64,000 bases of DNA from RHKX01 sp963823565 (GTDB taxonomy: Bacteria > Actinomycetota > Thermoleophilia > Solirubrobacterales > 70-9), in assembly GCA_963823565.1 (NCBI GenBank), contig CAWGLR010000003.1, positions 620,001 to 684,000 on the forward strand, in the 5' to 3' direction. Positions 35,814-44,424 of this stretch are shown here, piece by piece; position 1 is the first letter of the stretch; each line of letters begins with the position of its first letter. The translations under genes and the position numbers were made by a program. The notes under the pieces are model-generated. The model saw only the letters and a program-made list of their open reading frames with translations, did not search any database and was not told the DNA's origin.

Positions 35814-36311
35814 ATGGGCCCCCTCAGCGCCACGATCACGATCGATGCTCCGCGCGAGCGCGTCTGGGAGCTCGTCTCCGACCTCGCGTTGCGTCCCTCG
35901 TTCTGCGACCACTTCATGCGCGAGTTCCGGCTCCAGCGGGTCGAGTCCGCCGGCATCGGCGCCGCGGCAAGGACGAGGATCGACGCTCCGCGCTTCGCCT
36001 ACTGGATGGAGACGGTGATCGCCGAGATCGACGCGCCCCACATGCTCGTCGAGCGCGGCAAGGGGGCTCGCATCGACCGGATGCCGGTCGGCACCGCCTG
36101 GGAGCTCGTCCCCAACGGAGGGACGATGACCGACGTCACCGTGACCTTCTGGACCGAGCCCGTCCACCCGGTCGACAAGCTGAAGGACAAGCTCGCCTCG
36201 GGGCGCTGGTATGAGCGCCAGCTCGGGCGGGCGCTCGCGCGCCTCCGTGACATCGCCGAGGGGGCCGCGGACGCCGAGCCGCTCCGGGTTGCCGGGGCGA
36301 GCCGTCCCTGA
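35814..36311 (+). CDS. SRPBCC (polyketide cyclase/START-like) family protein
   Basis: 165 residues. It opens with SATITIDAPRERVWELVSDL, the first strand and helix of the SRPBCC fold, followed by alternating strands (ARTRIDAPRFAYWMETVIAE, TDVTVTFWTEP) and a long C-terminal helix (YERQLGRALARLRDIAEG). The fold makes a deep hydrophobic cavity, so it probably binds a small lipid-like or aromatic ligand. The ligand cannot be inferred. The ATG follows a TAGACT box by 8 nt. Confidence 0.75.
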   Translation: MGPLSATITIDAPRERVWELVSDLALRPSFCDHFMREFRLQRVESAGIGAAARTRIDAPRFAYWMETVIAEIDAPHMLVERGKGARIDRMPVGTAWELVPNGGTMTDVTVTFWTEPVHPVDKLKDKLASGRWYERQLGRALARLRDIAEGAADAEPLRVAGASRP

Positions 36312-36350
36312 CGCGCGCGCCCACGCCGCATATAGACTCCCCGACCGCCG

Positions 36351-36893
36351 ATGCGCGCCCGAAAGTCCATCATCCTCGCCCTCGCGGCGGCCCTGCTCGC
36401 GCTCGTCGCGCTCGCCGGCTGCGGCTCCGACGAGCACTCGACCGAGGTGAACGAGGGCGAGCCGCTCGAGCTCGGCAGTCTCAAGTACAACGTCCAGATC
36501 ACCCGCTTCCTCAACCCGTTCTCCCCCGAGGACTCGCAGTACCTCGAGGGGGCGCCGGAGCTGCAGGGCGAGGATCAGTACCTGGGCGTCTTCATGGAGA
36601 TCCAGAACGAGGGCGACGAGGAGAACGTCGTCCCCTACCCGTTCCACATTGTCGACACCCGCGGCAACGTCTACGAGCAGGTCAAGGGCCTCGACAACCC
36701 CTTCGTCCTCGTCTCCGGCACGCCGGTCCCGGCCGACGGAGAGGTGCCGGGCATCGAGACCGCCGCCGCGAACGGCCCGATCGAGGGCTCGATGGTCCTC
36801 TTCATGATCCCCGAGAGCGCCAACGAGAACCGCCCGCTCCAGCTCGTCGTCCCCGGCGAGGGCGAGCCGGGCAAGATCGAGCTCGACCTCTAG
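36351..36893 (+). CDS. Secreted lipoprotein (DUF4352-like)
   Basis: 180 residues. The signal RARKSIILALAAALLALVALAGC ends in the lipobox LAGC with the lipidated Cys followed by Gly and Ser. The mature part is a beta-rich domain with LGVFMEIQNEGDEENVVPYP and VDTRGNVYEQVKG, which resembles the DUF4352/TRAPP-like immunoglobulin folds of actinobacterial surface lipoproteins. A TATAGACT box lies 12 nt before the ATG. It is convergent with the PBP gene. Confidence 0.75.
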   Translation: MRARKSIILALAAALLALVALAGCGSDEHSTEVNEGEPLELGSLKYNVQITRFLNPFSPEDSQYLEGAPELQGEDQYLGVFMEIQNEGDEENVVPYPFHIVDTRGNVYEQVKGLDNPFVLVSGTPVPADGEVPGIETAAANGPIEGSMVLFMIPESANENRPLQLVVPGEGEPGKIELDL

Positions 36894-36911
36894 CCGGGTA
36901 GACCCCGGCAG

Positions 36912-38633
36912 CTAGAGCGCGGCCTCGAGGATCGCCCGGGCGATCGGAGCGGCGACCGTTCCGCCGTCCTCCTTGACCTGGAAGAGCGCGACGGCCACGG
37001 CGTACTTCGGCTTGTCCGCCGGCGCGAAGGCGGTGAACCAGGCGTCGACGTCCTGGTCGGCGTCCGTGTCGGCCGTGCCGATCGGCTGTCCGTCGACCGT
37101 GCCCAGCTCCGCCGTCCCGGTCTTGCCGGCGACCTCAACGCCGGAGATGTTGGCGGCGCTTCCGGTCCCCGACGTGACGACGGCCTTCATCATCTCGGTG
37201 ACCTGCGCCGCGACCTCGGGTGAGGTCACCTGCACGTCGGGGTAGTTGCCCGCCAGCGCGGCGTCCTTGACGATCGAGGTCGGGGAGCGCACGCCCTTGT
37301 TGGCGATCGTCTGTGAGATCGATGCCATCTCCAGCGGCGTCGCCAGCACCTCGCCCTGGCCGATCGCGCTGATCCCGGCCATCGAGTCGTCGAGGTCCGG
37401 CGGGATCGTGCTCTCGGGCGGATCGACGAGGTCGATCGCCCCCTGGTTGTAGAGGGCGGGAGGCGAGTTGAACCCGAACTTCTCCGAGAGGGCGACGAGC
37501 TTCTCTCCCCCGAGCTCCTCGCCGAGCGGACCGAAGACGCTGTTGCACGACTGCGCGAAGCTCTCGACGAGAGTGCCGCCGCAGAGCTCGTCGTGGGCGT
37601 TGGCGACCTCGCGCCCGCCGACCGTGGCCGAGCTGACGACCGGGAACTCGTCGCCGGGCTTGGCGATCCCCTCCTCGAGGGCGCCGGTCAGGGTGATCAC
37701 CTTCATCGTTGAGCCCGGGGGCTGCGGAGCGGAGAAGGCGAGGCCGGCGAGCGCGAGCACGTCCCCGTTCTCGGCGTCGAGCAGCGCGGCGCCGCCGAAG
37801 CTGCTCCCGAGTGCCGCCGCGGTCGCCTCCTGCAGCTTCGGGTCGATCGTCGTCCGCACCGGCTTGCCGGGAACGGGATCGCGCTTGGCGAGCACGACGG
37901 GGTCGCCGTCGCCGCTCGCGAGCAGCTGACCGCCCGGGGTTCCCGCGAGCTGGGAGTCGAACGCCAGCTCGAGCCCGGTGGCTCCGGTCACCGCGTCCTT
38001 CGGGAAGCCGCGCGCCTCGAGCTCCCGTGCCTGCTCACCCTTCACCTTGCCCATCTCTCCGGCGACGATCCCGCCGGCGCCGTTGGTCGTGCGGGCGTCG
38101 GCCGGTCCCTCGGCGAGCGGGGAGCGGTCTGCGGCGAGGATCGGGGCGCGCTTGGGCAGCTCGGTGCGGCGGTCGAGCTTCTGGCCCTCCTCGAGTCCGG
38201 GGAAGACCATGTTCCCGCGCCATTCGATCGCGCCGTCGGCGACCGGAACCGCGATCTCCCCCTCGACCGGCCCGAACGACGCGGTCTCGACGGTCACCGG
38301 CAGCGCCACGACCTCCTCGCCGTCCTGGTCGAGGGGTCCCCGCGCTTCGCCGACGTCGACGCTGGTGGCAGTCGCGGTGAGGGCGGCGTCACCGTAGGCG
38401 GCCTCGAGCTCAGCGGCCGAGTGGTCGTCCTGAGAGCCGGGCGTCAGCTCCGCGTGCATCGCGCCCCAGTCGCCCTGCTCCCAGGCCTCGCCGAAGCGCT
38501 GGACCGCGTCGCGCTCGCTCGAGCCGGCGGCGACGACCACCCCGACGACGAAGGAGACGAGCGCCAGAAGCACGAGCGGCAGCGCGCGAGTGATGAGGCG
38601 CTTGCGCCTCGCGTCCGAATGGGAACGGGTCAA
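36912..38633 (-). CDS. Class B penicillin-binding protein with MecA-like N-terminal domain
   Basis: About 573 residues. One membrane helix (15-37) anchors it; residues 40-150 form an NTF2-like MecA N-terminal domain (AVQRFGEAWEQGDWGAMHAEL). The transpeptidase domain has S308-x-x-K311 (PPGSTMKV), S362-x-N364 (QSCNS) and KTG (VAGKTGTAEL). It cross-links peptidoglycan outside the membrane. I prefer the TTG at 38633; GTG 38699 is possible, but the intervening codons lose the G/C third-position bias. The Cys near the SxN motif (CGG and SCN) could form a disulfide. It is divergent from a MarP-like protease. Confidence 0.86.
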   Translation of the reverse strand: MTRSHSDARRKRLITRALPLVLLALVSFVVGVVVAAGSSERDAVQRFGEAWEQGDWGAMHAELTPGSQDDHSAAELEAAYGDAALTATATSVDVGEARGPLDQDGEEVVALPVTVETASFGPVEGEIAVPVADGAIEWRGNMVFPGLEEGQKLDRRTELPKRAPILAADRSPLAEGPADARTTNGAGGIVAGEMGKVKGEQARELEARGFPKDAVTGATGLELAFDSQLAGTPGGQLLASGDGDPVVLAKRDPVPGKPVRTTIDPKLQEATAAALGSSFGGAALLDAENGDVLALAGLAFSAPQPPGSTMKVITLTGALEEGIAKPGDEFPVVSSATVGGREVANAHDELCGGTLVESFAQSCNSVFGPLGEELGGEKLVALSEKFGFNSPPALYNQGAIDLVDPPESTIPPDLDDSMAGISAIGQGEVLATPLEMASISQTIANKGVRSPTSIVKDAALAGNYPDVQVTSPEVAAQVTEMMKAVVTSGTGSAANISGVEVAGKTGTAELGTVDGQPIGTADTDADQDVDAWFTAFAPADKPKYAVAVALFQVKEDGGTVAAPIARAILEAAL

Positions 38634-38718
38634 TCTCTGTTTTCCAAGGCTCCGTGGATCACCGCTGCGGGTGTCCCCCTTACCCGGAAGGCTACCCACA
38701 GCACCGGGTGCCGCATGC

Positions 38719-38728
38719 GGGATAGTCC
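38719..38728. promoter_or_regulatory. Overlapping divergent -10-like elements between the PBP and protease genes
   Basis: GGGATAGTCC contains TAGTCC 5 nt before the protease ATG on the plus strand, and TATCCC on the minus strand facing the PBP gene. The symmetry suggests divergent start sites, but the minus-strand leader would be long. Confidence 0.35.
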
Positions 38729-38733
38729 GTGGC

Positions 38734-39882
38734 ATGACGGCGATCGACTGGTTGATCGTGGCCCTGGTCGTAGCGCTCGTGCCGATCGGCATCGCGCGCG
38801 GCCTGATGGTGGCCGGGCTGGGCCTCGGCGGCTTCGCGATCGGAGCGGCCGCGGGCGCGCGGCTAGCGCCCCTGCTGCTCGAGGGCGGGTCGAGCTCCCC
38901 GTACGCCCCCGGGGTCGCCCTGCTCGGCGGCGTCGTCCTCGGCGGCGGCGTCGCGATCGTCCTCGAGGGCTTCGCGATCTCGCTGCGGGAGCGCCTCGGC
39001 GAGCGCGGCCCCCTGGCTCGGCTCGACGCGATCGGCGGCGGCGCCGTCTTCGCGGTGCTCGCGCTCGCGATCGCCTGGGTTGCCGGCGCGCTGGCGCTGA
39101 ACGCTCCCGCCTTCCGCGAGGTCCGCGACGACGTCCAGGAATCGCTGATCCTCGGCGCCCTCAACGACGCGGTGCCGCCGTCGGGCCCGGTGCTGAACGT
39201 CCTCAACGAGATCGACCCGACGCCCCGGATCGCCGGCCCGAGCGCCGACGTGCCGTCCGCGCCCGACGGGATCGTCTCCGACCCCGAGATCGAGGCCGCC
39301 TCCTCCTCCGTCGTCCACGTCCTCGGGACCGCCTGCGGGCTGAACGTGTCCGGCTCCGGCTGGGCGGCGGGAGACGACCTCGTCGTGACGAACGCGCACG
39401 TCGTCGCCGGGCAGGACGACACGACGGTGACGACCCGCGACGGCCGCGAGCTCGACGGCGACGTCATCGCCTACCGGCCCCGCGACGACATCGCGATCAT
39501 CTACGCCGAAGGTCTGGGAGTCCCCGCGCTTCCGCTCGCCGAGGAGGCCGATTCGGGGACGGTCGCCGCGGTGCTCGGCTTCCCGGGGGCCGGCGACTTC
39601 TCGGCCGTGCCGGCGCGCCTCGGCACCACCGGCGAGGTGACCAGCGTCGACTCCTACGGCGAGGGGCCGATCCAGCGCGAGATGACCTCCTTCCGTGGCG
39701 AGGTCGTCTCCGGCAACTCGGGCGGACCGGCGGTAGACGGCGACGGAAGGGTGCTGACGACCGTCTTCGCCGCGACGGTCGACGCCGAGAACAGCGAGGG
39801 TCTCGGGATCCCCAACGAAATCGTGCGCGACGCCCTCGACGGCGCGGGCGCCGGCGCGGTCGGGACCGGCCCCTGCCTCTGA
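38734..39882 (+). CDS. MarP-like membrane serine protease (CvpA domain plus trypsin-like domain)
   Basis: 382 residues. Four N-terminal membrane helices form a CvpA-like domain (about 1-125), then a periplasmic trypsin-like domain with the triad His in VVTNAHVVAG, Asp in YRPRDDIAII and Ser in SGNSGGPAV. Cys in LGTACGLN and GTGPCL probably form the regulatory disulfide seen in MarP. In mycobacteria MarP supports acid resistance and activates a peptidoglycan hydrolase. Position next to a PBP gene agrees with a cell-wall role. Confidence 0.9.
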   Translation: MTAIDWLIVALVVALVPIGIARGLMVAGLGLGGFAIGAAAGARLAPLLLEGGSSSPYAPGVALLGGVVLGGGVAIVLEGFAISLRERLGERGPLARLDAIGGGAVFAVLALAIAWVAGALALNAPAFREVRDDVQESLILGALNDAVPPSGPVLNVLNEIDPTPRIAGPSADVPSAPDGIVSDPEIEAASSSVVHVLGTACGLNVSGSGWAAGDDLVVTNAHVVAGQDDTTVTTRDGRELDGDVIAYRPRDDIAIIYAEGLGVPALPLAEEADSGTVAAVLGFPGAGDFSAVPARLGTTGEVTSVDSYGEGPIQREMTSFRGEVVSGNSGGPAVDGDGRVLTTVFAATVDAENSEGLGIPNEIVRDALDGAGAGAVGTGPCL

Positions 39883-39910
39883 TGCCCGCGGGCCCGGGTG
39901 GGGGCTTCGC

Positions 39911-39916
39911 TACGCT
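39911..39916 (+). promoter_or_regulatory. Leaderless -10 box (TACGCT) of the HxlR gene
   Basis: TACGCT is 6 nt upstream of the ATG at 39923. Confidence 0.55.
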
Positions 39917-39922
39917 CACTCG

Positions 39923-40297
39923 ATGGGCGGCAAATCGTCCGTGAGCGGCCCCGCCGGCGCTGGGCCCACCAGCGGCAGCCGCGTCTGTCCCCGCTTTCAC
40001 GCCGCCGTCGAGCTGGTCGGCCGGCGCTGGACCGGCGTGATCCTCTTCAAGCTGGTCGACGGCCCGCACTACTTCCGTGAGCTGCTCGCGGCGATCCCCG
40101 GGATCTCCGACCGCCTCCTGTCCCAGCGCCTGCGCGAGCTCGAGGCCGAGGGGCTGGTCGAGCGGACCGTCCACGACGGCTCTCCCGCGCGCGTCTCCTA
40201 TCGCCTCACGGACGTCGGCCGGGAGCTCGAGCCCGCCCTGCGCGAGCTCCACCGCTGGGCGCAGGCGCACCCGGTCGACGGCTCGCGGCCCGGCTAG
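39923..40297 (+). CDS. HxlR-family winged-helix transcriptional regulator
   Basis: 124 residues. The HxlR signature is clear: CPRFHAAVELVGRRWTGVILF, then the winged helix HYFRELLAAIPGISDRLLSQRLRELEAEGLV and the wing DGSPARVSYRLTDVGREL. The Cys before the domain is the redox-sensitive residue in many family members. A 20-residue flexible start precedes it. The target is unknown; the convergent GGCT gene is too distant from its promoter to be an obvious candidate. Confidence 0.9.
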   Translation: MGGKSSVSGPAGAGPTSGSRVCPRFHAAVELVGRRWTGVILFKLVDGPHYFRELLAAIPGISDRLLSQRLRELEAEGLVERTVHDGSPARVSYRLTDVGRELEPALRELHRWAQAHPVDGSRPG

Positions 40298-40300
40298 ACG

Positions 40301-40879
40301 TCACCATTCGCGTGGGTTCCCCGGCGGGATCTCGTCGCGGATCAGCCTCGCCGCCACGACGGGGGCCGGGTGCGGGTTGACCGACCGCCGGAACGCCTCC
40401 AGCTCCTCCTCGCCGAGGGCCGCGAACGCGGACTCGACGGCGTCGAGGTAGCTGCGCAGGATCACGGCGCCCGGCGGGGGCTCGAGCGCGAGGTGCTCGG
40501 GCTTGGCCACGTAGGCGTAGACGGGCGCGTCCAGCGGCCCTGCGCCGCTGACGTCGGCGGTGACCTCGACGCGCTCGTATCGCAGCTCTCGCGCGTCGAG
40601 GCGCTCGACCTCCGCCCCCGTCACCGCGATCGCGACGCCCCGTACCTGCTGACCCTCGCCGGGATGGACGTTGAGCCCGAGGACGAACCCGGGGATCGTC
40701 CCGTCCGCCAGGGCGAAGGTCTTCTCGCAGGCCCGGTTGTCCCGCGCCTGGGTGAAGCCCCGGCGCCAGCCTGACAGCGCGGCCGCGACCGCGGGGCGGT
40801 CCGGGGCCGGACCGAGCGTCTCGGCGGCGCTCGCCGGGTGGACGAGCGACCCGTAGGCGAAGACCCAGGCCTCGCTCAT
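40301..40879 (-). CDS. Gamma-glutamylcyclotransferase-like (GGCT/AIG2 fold) protein
   Basis: 192 residues. It starts WVFAYGSLVHPASAAETLG, with the YGSL phosphate-type loop of the GGCT fold, and continues with LSGWRRGFTQARDN and RGVAIAVTGAEVERLDARE, matching gamma-glutamylcyclotransferase-like proteins. They release 5-oxoproline from gamma-glutamyl peptides or act on related amides; the substrate here is not known. Its ATG overlaps the addA stop (ATGA), so it is translated together with AddA. Confidence 0.8.
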   Translation of the reverse strand: MSEAWVFAYGSLVHPASAAETLGPAPDRPAVAAALSGWRRGFTQARDNRACEKTFALADGTIPGFVLGLNVHPGEGQQVRGVAIAVTGAEVERLDARELRYERVEVTADVSGAGPLDAPVYAYVAKPEHLALEPPPGAVILRSYLDAVESAFAALGEEELEAFRRSVNPHPAPVVAARLIRDEIPPGNPREW

Positions 40880-43800
40880 GCGGCCGCGGCGTCCGCCGGG
40901 AGGGGCTCGACCGGGGGTTCGGGATCGGCCCGTCCGGTCGTCTCGCGGTCGTGGGGGCAGAGGCGATCGCGCGCGGGACAGTCGTGGCAGAGCCCGGTGT
41001 GCGGTCGGCGCGTCACCTCGAAGTCGCCGGAGCGGACCCGCTCGATCAGCGCCGTGACCTCGTTCCGTCCCGCCTCGATGCCGTCGGCGTCGATCTCGGC
41101 GACCAGAGGCGCTTCCGGGCGCTCGAGAAAGACGTAGGCGGCCCGGACCGCATCCACGCCCGTCGCCTCGGCCACCGCGGCCGCATAGAGCGCGCGCTGG
41201 ATCCTGTAGCCCGGGTCGAGCTCGGCCGGCGTCCCGGCCGGGAGCCGGTCGGTCTTGTAGTCGACGATCGTCACCCCGGCGGGGGAGACGACGAGCAGGT
41301 CGATCGTTCCGCGGAGGATCGTCTCGGCCCCGAGCGCGATTCGGAAGGACAGCTCGGGCCGGAAGTCGGCGCCGGACTCAGCGCGAAGCTTCGCCAGCAA
41401 CTCCGACTCGAGCCACCCGCGGACCATTCGCTCGGCGGCATCGGCGCGCTCGCCGGCGCCCTCGGTCGCGACCTCCTGCTCCACCGACGGCCGCGGCGGT
41501 GGCTGCCAGTCGTTGCGCGCGCTCCATTCGAGCAGACCGTGGACGGCACGGCCGAAGCCCTTTCGCACCTCGCGGGGGTCGGCGGGTTGCTCGCCCCCGC
41601 CCGCTCCGACAGCACTGGGCGCGGCCGCCGCGACCTCCCGGCCGAGCCCGATCACCCGCTCCGCGAGATAGCGGTATCCGCAGCGCTCGTAGTCGGCGAG
41701 GGCGGCATAGGAGAGGCTGCGGGCCGCCGAGGCACCGCGCTCGGCGAGCGCGAGCAGGGGCGGCGCACCCGTCGCCGGCTGCTGCCGCGGCGGGGTCGGG
41801 GCCTCGTAGCGGCGCGACAGCTCGGCGCTGCTCTCGGGCCCCGCGGCGATAACCCGCACGGCGACCTCGGCGTCGGCGAACGTCGCTTCGAGCCCCTCTC
41901 GCGCGGACGGGGCGCCGACCGTCAACACCTGCCCGTCGGTTCCCTCGACGCCGAGGACGGGCAGCAGGCAGCCGAGTGCGGTGCGGGAGCGGCGCGGCTT
42001 GTCGGTTTCCTCGAGGTCGCCGTCGGCGAAGCAGCCCGACAGGATCAGGCGGCGCTGCGCGCGGCTCGCGGCGACGTAGACGAGGCGCCCCGACTCTTCA
42101 GCCTCGGCGTCGGCCGCCTCGTCGTTGAGGCCGCGGTAGCCCTCGGTATCGATCGGGCCGGCGGCGGCGCGGGACAGGCGCAGGCCGACGCGCGCCGGGG
42201 GCGGTCCCTCGCCGCTGGCCGCGGCGACCGCCTCGGGCTCGAAGGCGAGTCGGAGCTCGGGTTGCTGGCCGCCCAGGCAGAGGCCTCGGCCGAGGTCGGC
42301 GACGGCGACTGTCTCGAACTCCAGGCCCTTGGCGGCGTGAACCGTCATCACCCGCACGCCCGCGGCGCGCTCGCCCGAGGCGGCCGCCTCGCCCTCGCGG
42401 TCGGAGGCCGCCGCCCGCGTCGCGGCGTGGTCGAGGAAGCCCCGGAGGTCACGGCCGTCGTGCGCCTCGTATTCGGTTGCGATCCGGACGAGCTTGAGCA
42501 GGTTGGCGGTTCGCGGGCGTCCCTCGTCCATCATCAGCGTCGCGAGGTCGTAGTCGAAGGTCTCGAGCGTGCGCTCGACGAGCGAGTCGAGCGGCAGCGA
42601 GGGCGCGATCCCGCGCAGGCGCACGAGCCGCCCGTGGAAGCGCCCGAGCCGCGCCCGGTCCTCGCCCGGCAGTCGCGGGGTCCAGCGCTCCGCCTCCTCG
42701 CGCCTCGCGAGCTCATGCTCGTCCGGCTCCTCCTCGCGGGGCGCCTCCGGATCGAACAGCTCCTCGAGCGCCGGCCACAGGTGCCGGCGCTTCCCCGCGA
42801 TCCGCCGCAGCATCCACAGCGCGTCGGGGCTCGCGCCGCAGGCGGGGGAGGCGAGAGCGCCGAGCAGCGCCTCGTCGTCGAGGGGGTTGGCGACGCAGGC
42901 CAATAGCCGCACCGCGTCAGCCACCTGCTGGGCGGACCAGTACCCGCGGCCGCCGACGATCTGCGGCTGGAGGCCGGCGAGCTCGAGCGCCTCGGCGTAG
43001 ACGTCGACGTGGGTGAAGGCGCGCAGGAGCACGACCATCTCGCCCGGATCGACGCCGTCGTCGGCGAGCTCCCGAAGGCGGCGCGCGAGGAAGCGGGCCT
43101 CGGCGACGCGGCTCGGCGTCGCGTCGTTGCGGGCTGTCGGGATCCGGTTCCCCTGCTCGGTCCAACCGGCCTTGTGTGTCAGCATCAGCTCGACCGCGGG
43201 TTCGCCCTCGGGGCCGGGCGGCGGGCCCGCGGGCAGCCGCCCGACCCGCAGCTCGCGAAAGTCGTCGAGCAGGGCGCCTCCGACGGCGTTGACCGCGGCG
43301 ACGACGTCGGGGTCGGAGCGGAAGCTGCCTGCGAGCGGGAGGACGGCGGCGGATTCGGGGTCGCTCTCGGCGCGCTCGCGGATGCGGCTCCGCTCGCGCC
43401 GGAAGCTCGCGAGGTCGGCGCCGCGAAACGCGTAGACCGACTGGAACTCGTCGCCGACCGCGAACAGGCGCGTCGCGGCCCCCTTCAGCGCCTCGACGAG
43501 CTGGACCTGAATCGGGCTCGTGTCCTGGAACTCGTCGACGAGGAGGTGGTCGAAGCGGGCCTGCTGCGCCTCGGCGATCGCCCGGTGCCCGGCGAGCAGC
43601 TCGAGGGCGAGGAGCTGGAGGTCGTCGAAGTCGATGCCGCCGCGCTCGGCGCAAAGGGCCTCGTAGCGTCCCCCGAACTCCCGGAGGAGGCGGCGCAGGG
43701 CGCCGTAGGCGGCTCCGGCGCGCTCGACCTCGGCCGGCGTCGGCGGCGGGCCCTTCTTGTTCGCCTCCAGCGCGTTGATCTGGATCGGTGGCAGCTCGGG

Positions 43801-44424
43801 CAGGCGCATGCCGCGGTTGCGGAGGTCGGAGTGGGCTGCGCGGATCATCCCCTCCAGCCGCCAGCGGTAGCCGGCGGCCGCCATGACGACGTCGGGATCC
43901 TCAGCGGCCGCGTCCAGCGCCTCGGCGTAGGCCCGCGAGGCGATTCGCGACGACTCCTCGGCGTCGAGGACGCGAAAGCGGGGGTCGAGCCCGGCGGCGA
44001 CCGGGTGGGAGGCGAGCAGGCGCCTGCAGAAGCCGTGGATCGTTCCGATCGGCGCGCCCTCGCCCGCGCGCGCAGCGGCCGTCAGCCGCGCCCGCCGCTC
44101 GGGGTCCGTCGCGTCGGCGGCGCGGCGCCCGAGCTCGACCCGCACGCGGCGGCGCATCTCGGCGGCGGCGCGCTCGGTGAAGGTGAAGGCGAGGATGCGC
44201 TCCGGCGCGACCCCGTCGATGTCGATCGCGTCGCAGTAGCGGTTGACGAGCACGCGGGTCTTCCCGGTGCCGGCGCCGGCCTCGAGGAAGACGTCACGGT
44301 CGCGATTGCCGATGGCCGCCGCCTGCTCCGGGGTCGGCGGGTGGATCGGCTGCGCCGACCGTTCCGGCGGCGGAGCGGGTTCGCGCCGCGGTTCGCCGAC
44401 GTCGAAGGAGAGCTGCTCGCTCAC
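40876..44424 (-). CDS. AddA/AdnB-like UvrD-family helicase-nuclease subunit
   Basis: 1182 residues. SF1A helicase motifs: FLEAGAGTGKTRVLVNRY (Walker A, about 48-56), AFTFTERAAAEMRRRV (motif Ia), LLVDEFQDTSPIQ (motif II) and VMTVHAAKGLEFETVAVADL (motif V). The C-terminal RecB-type nuclease has HGLLEWSARND and RGTIDLLVVSPAGVTIVDYKTD (D...DYK). Four Cys frame the nuclease domain: one in ADYERCGYRYL and three in GLCHDCPARDRLCPHD, an Fe-S-like set unusual for AddA. With AddB it resects DNA double-strand ends for RecA. The GTG start overlaps the addB stop by 4 nt. Confidence 0.9.
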   Translation of the reverse strand: MSEQLSFDVGEPRREPAPPPERSAQPIHPPTPEQAAAIGNRDRDVFLEAGAGTGKTRVLVNRYCDAIDIDGVAPERILAFTFTERAAAEMRRRVRVELGRRAADATDPERRARLTAAARAGEGAPIGTIHGFCRRLLASHPVAAGLDPRFRVLDAEESSRIASRAYAEALDAAAEDPDVVMAAAGYRWRLEGMIRAAHSDLRNRGMRLPELPPIQINALEANKKGPPPTPAEVERAGAAYGALRRLLREFGGRYEALCAERGGIDFDDLQLLALELLAGHRAIAEAQQARFDHLLVDEFQDTSPIQVQLVEALKGAATRLFAVGDEFQSVYAFRGADLASFRRERSRIRERAESDPESAAVLPLAGSFRSDPDVVAAVNAVGGALLDDFRELRVGRLPAGPPPGPEGEPAVELMLTHKAGWTEQGNRIPTARNDATPSRVAEARFLARRLRELADDGVDPGEMVVLLRAFTHVDVYAEALELAGLQPQIVGGRGYWSAQQVADAVRLLACVANPLDDEALLGALASPACGASPDALWMLRRIAGKRRHLWPALEELFDPEAPREEEPDEHELARREEAERWTPRLPGEDRARLGRFHGRLVRLRGIAPSLPLDSLVERTLETFDYDLATLMMDEGRPRTANLLKLVRIATEYEAHDGRDLRGFLDHAATRAAASDREGEAAASGERAAGVRVMTVHAAKGLEFETVAVADLGRGLCLGGQQPELRLAFEPEAVAAASGEGPPPARVGLRLSRAAAGPIDTEGYRGLNDEAADAEAEESGRLVYVAASRAQRRLILSGCFADGDLEETDKPRRSRTALGCLLPVLGVEGTDGQVLTVGAPSAREGLEATFADAEVAVRVIAAGPESSAELSRRYEAPTPPRQQPATGAPPLLALAERGASAARSLSYAALADYERCGYRYLAERVIGLGREVAAAAPSAVGAGGGEQPADPREVRKGFGRAVHGLLEWSARNDWQPPPRPSVEQEVATEGAGERADAAERMVRGWLESELLAKLRAESGADFRPELSFRIALGAETILRGTIDLLVVSPAGVTIVDYKTDRLPAGTPAELDPGYRIQRALYAAAVAEATGVDAVRAAYVFLERPEAPLVAEIDADGIEAGRNEVTALIERVRSGDFEVTRRPHTGLCHDCPARDRLCPHDRETTGRADPEPPVEPLPADAAAA

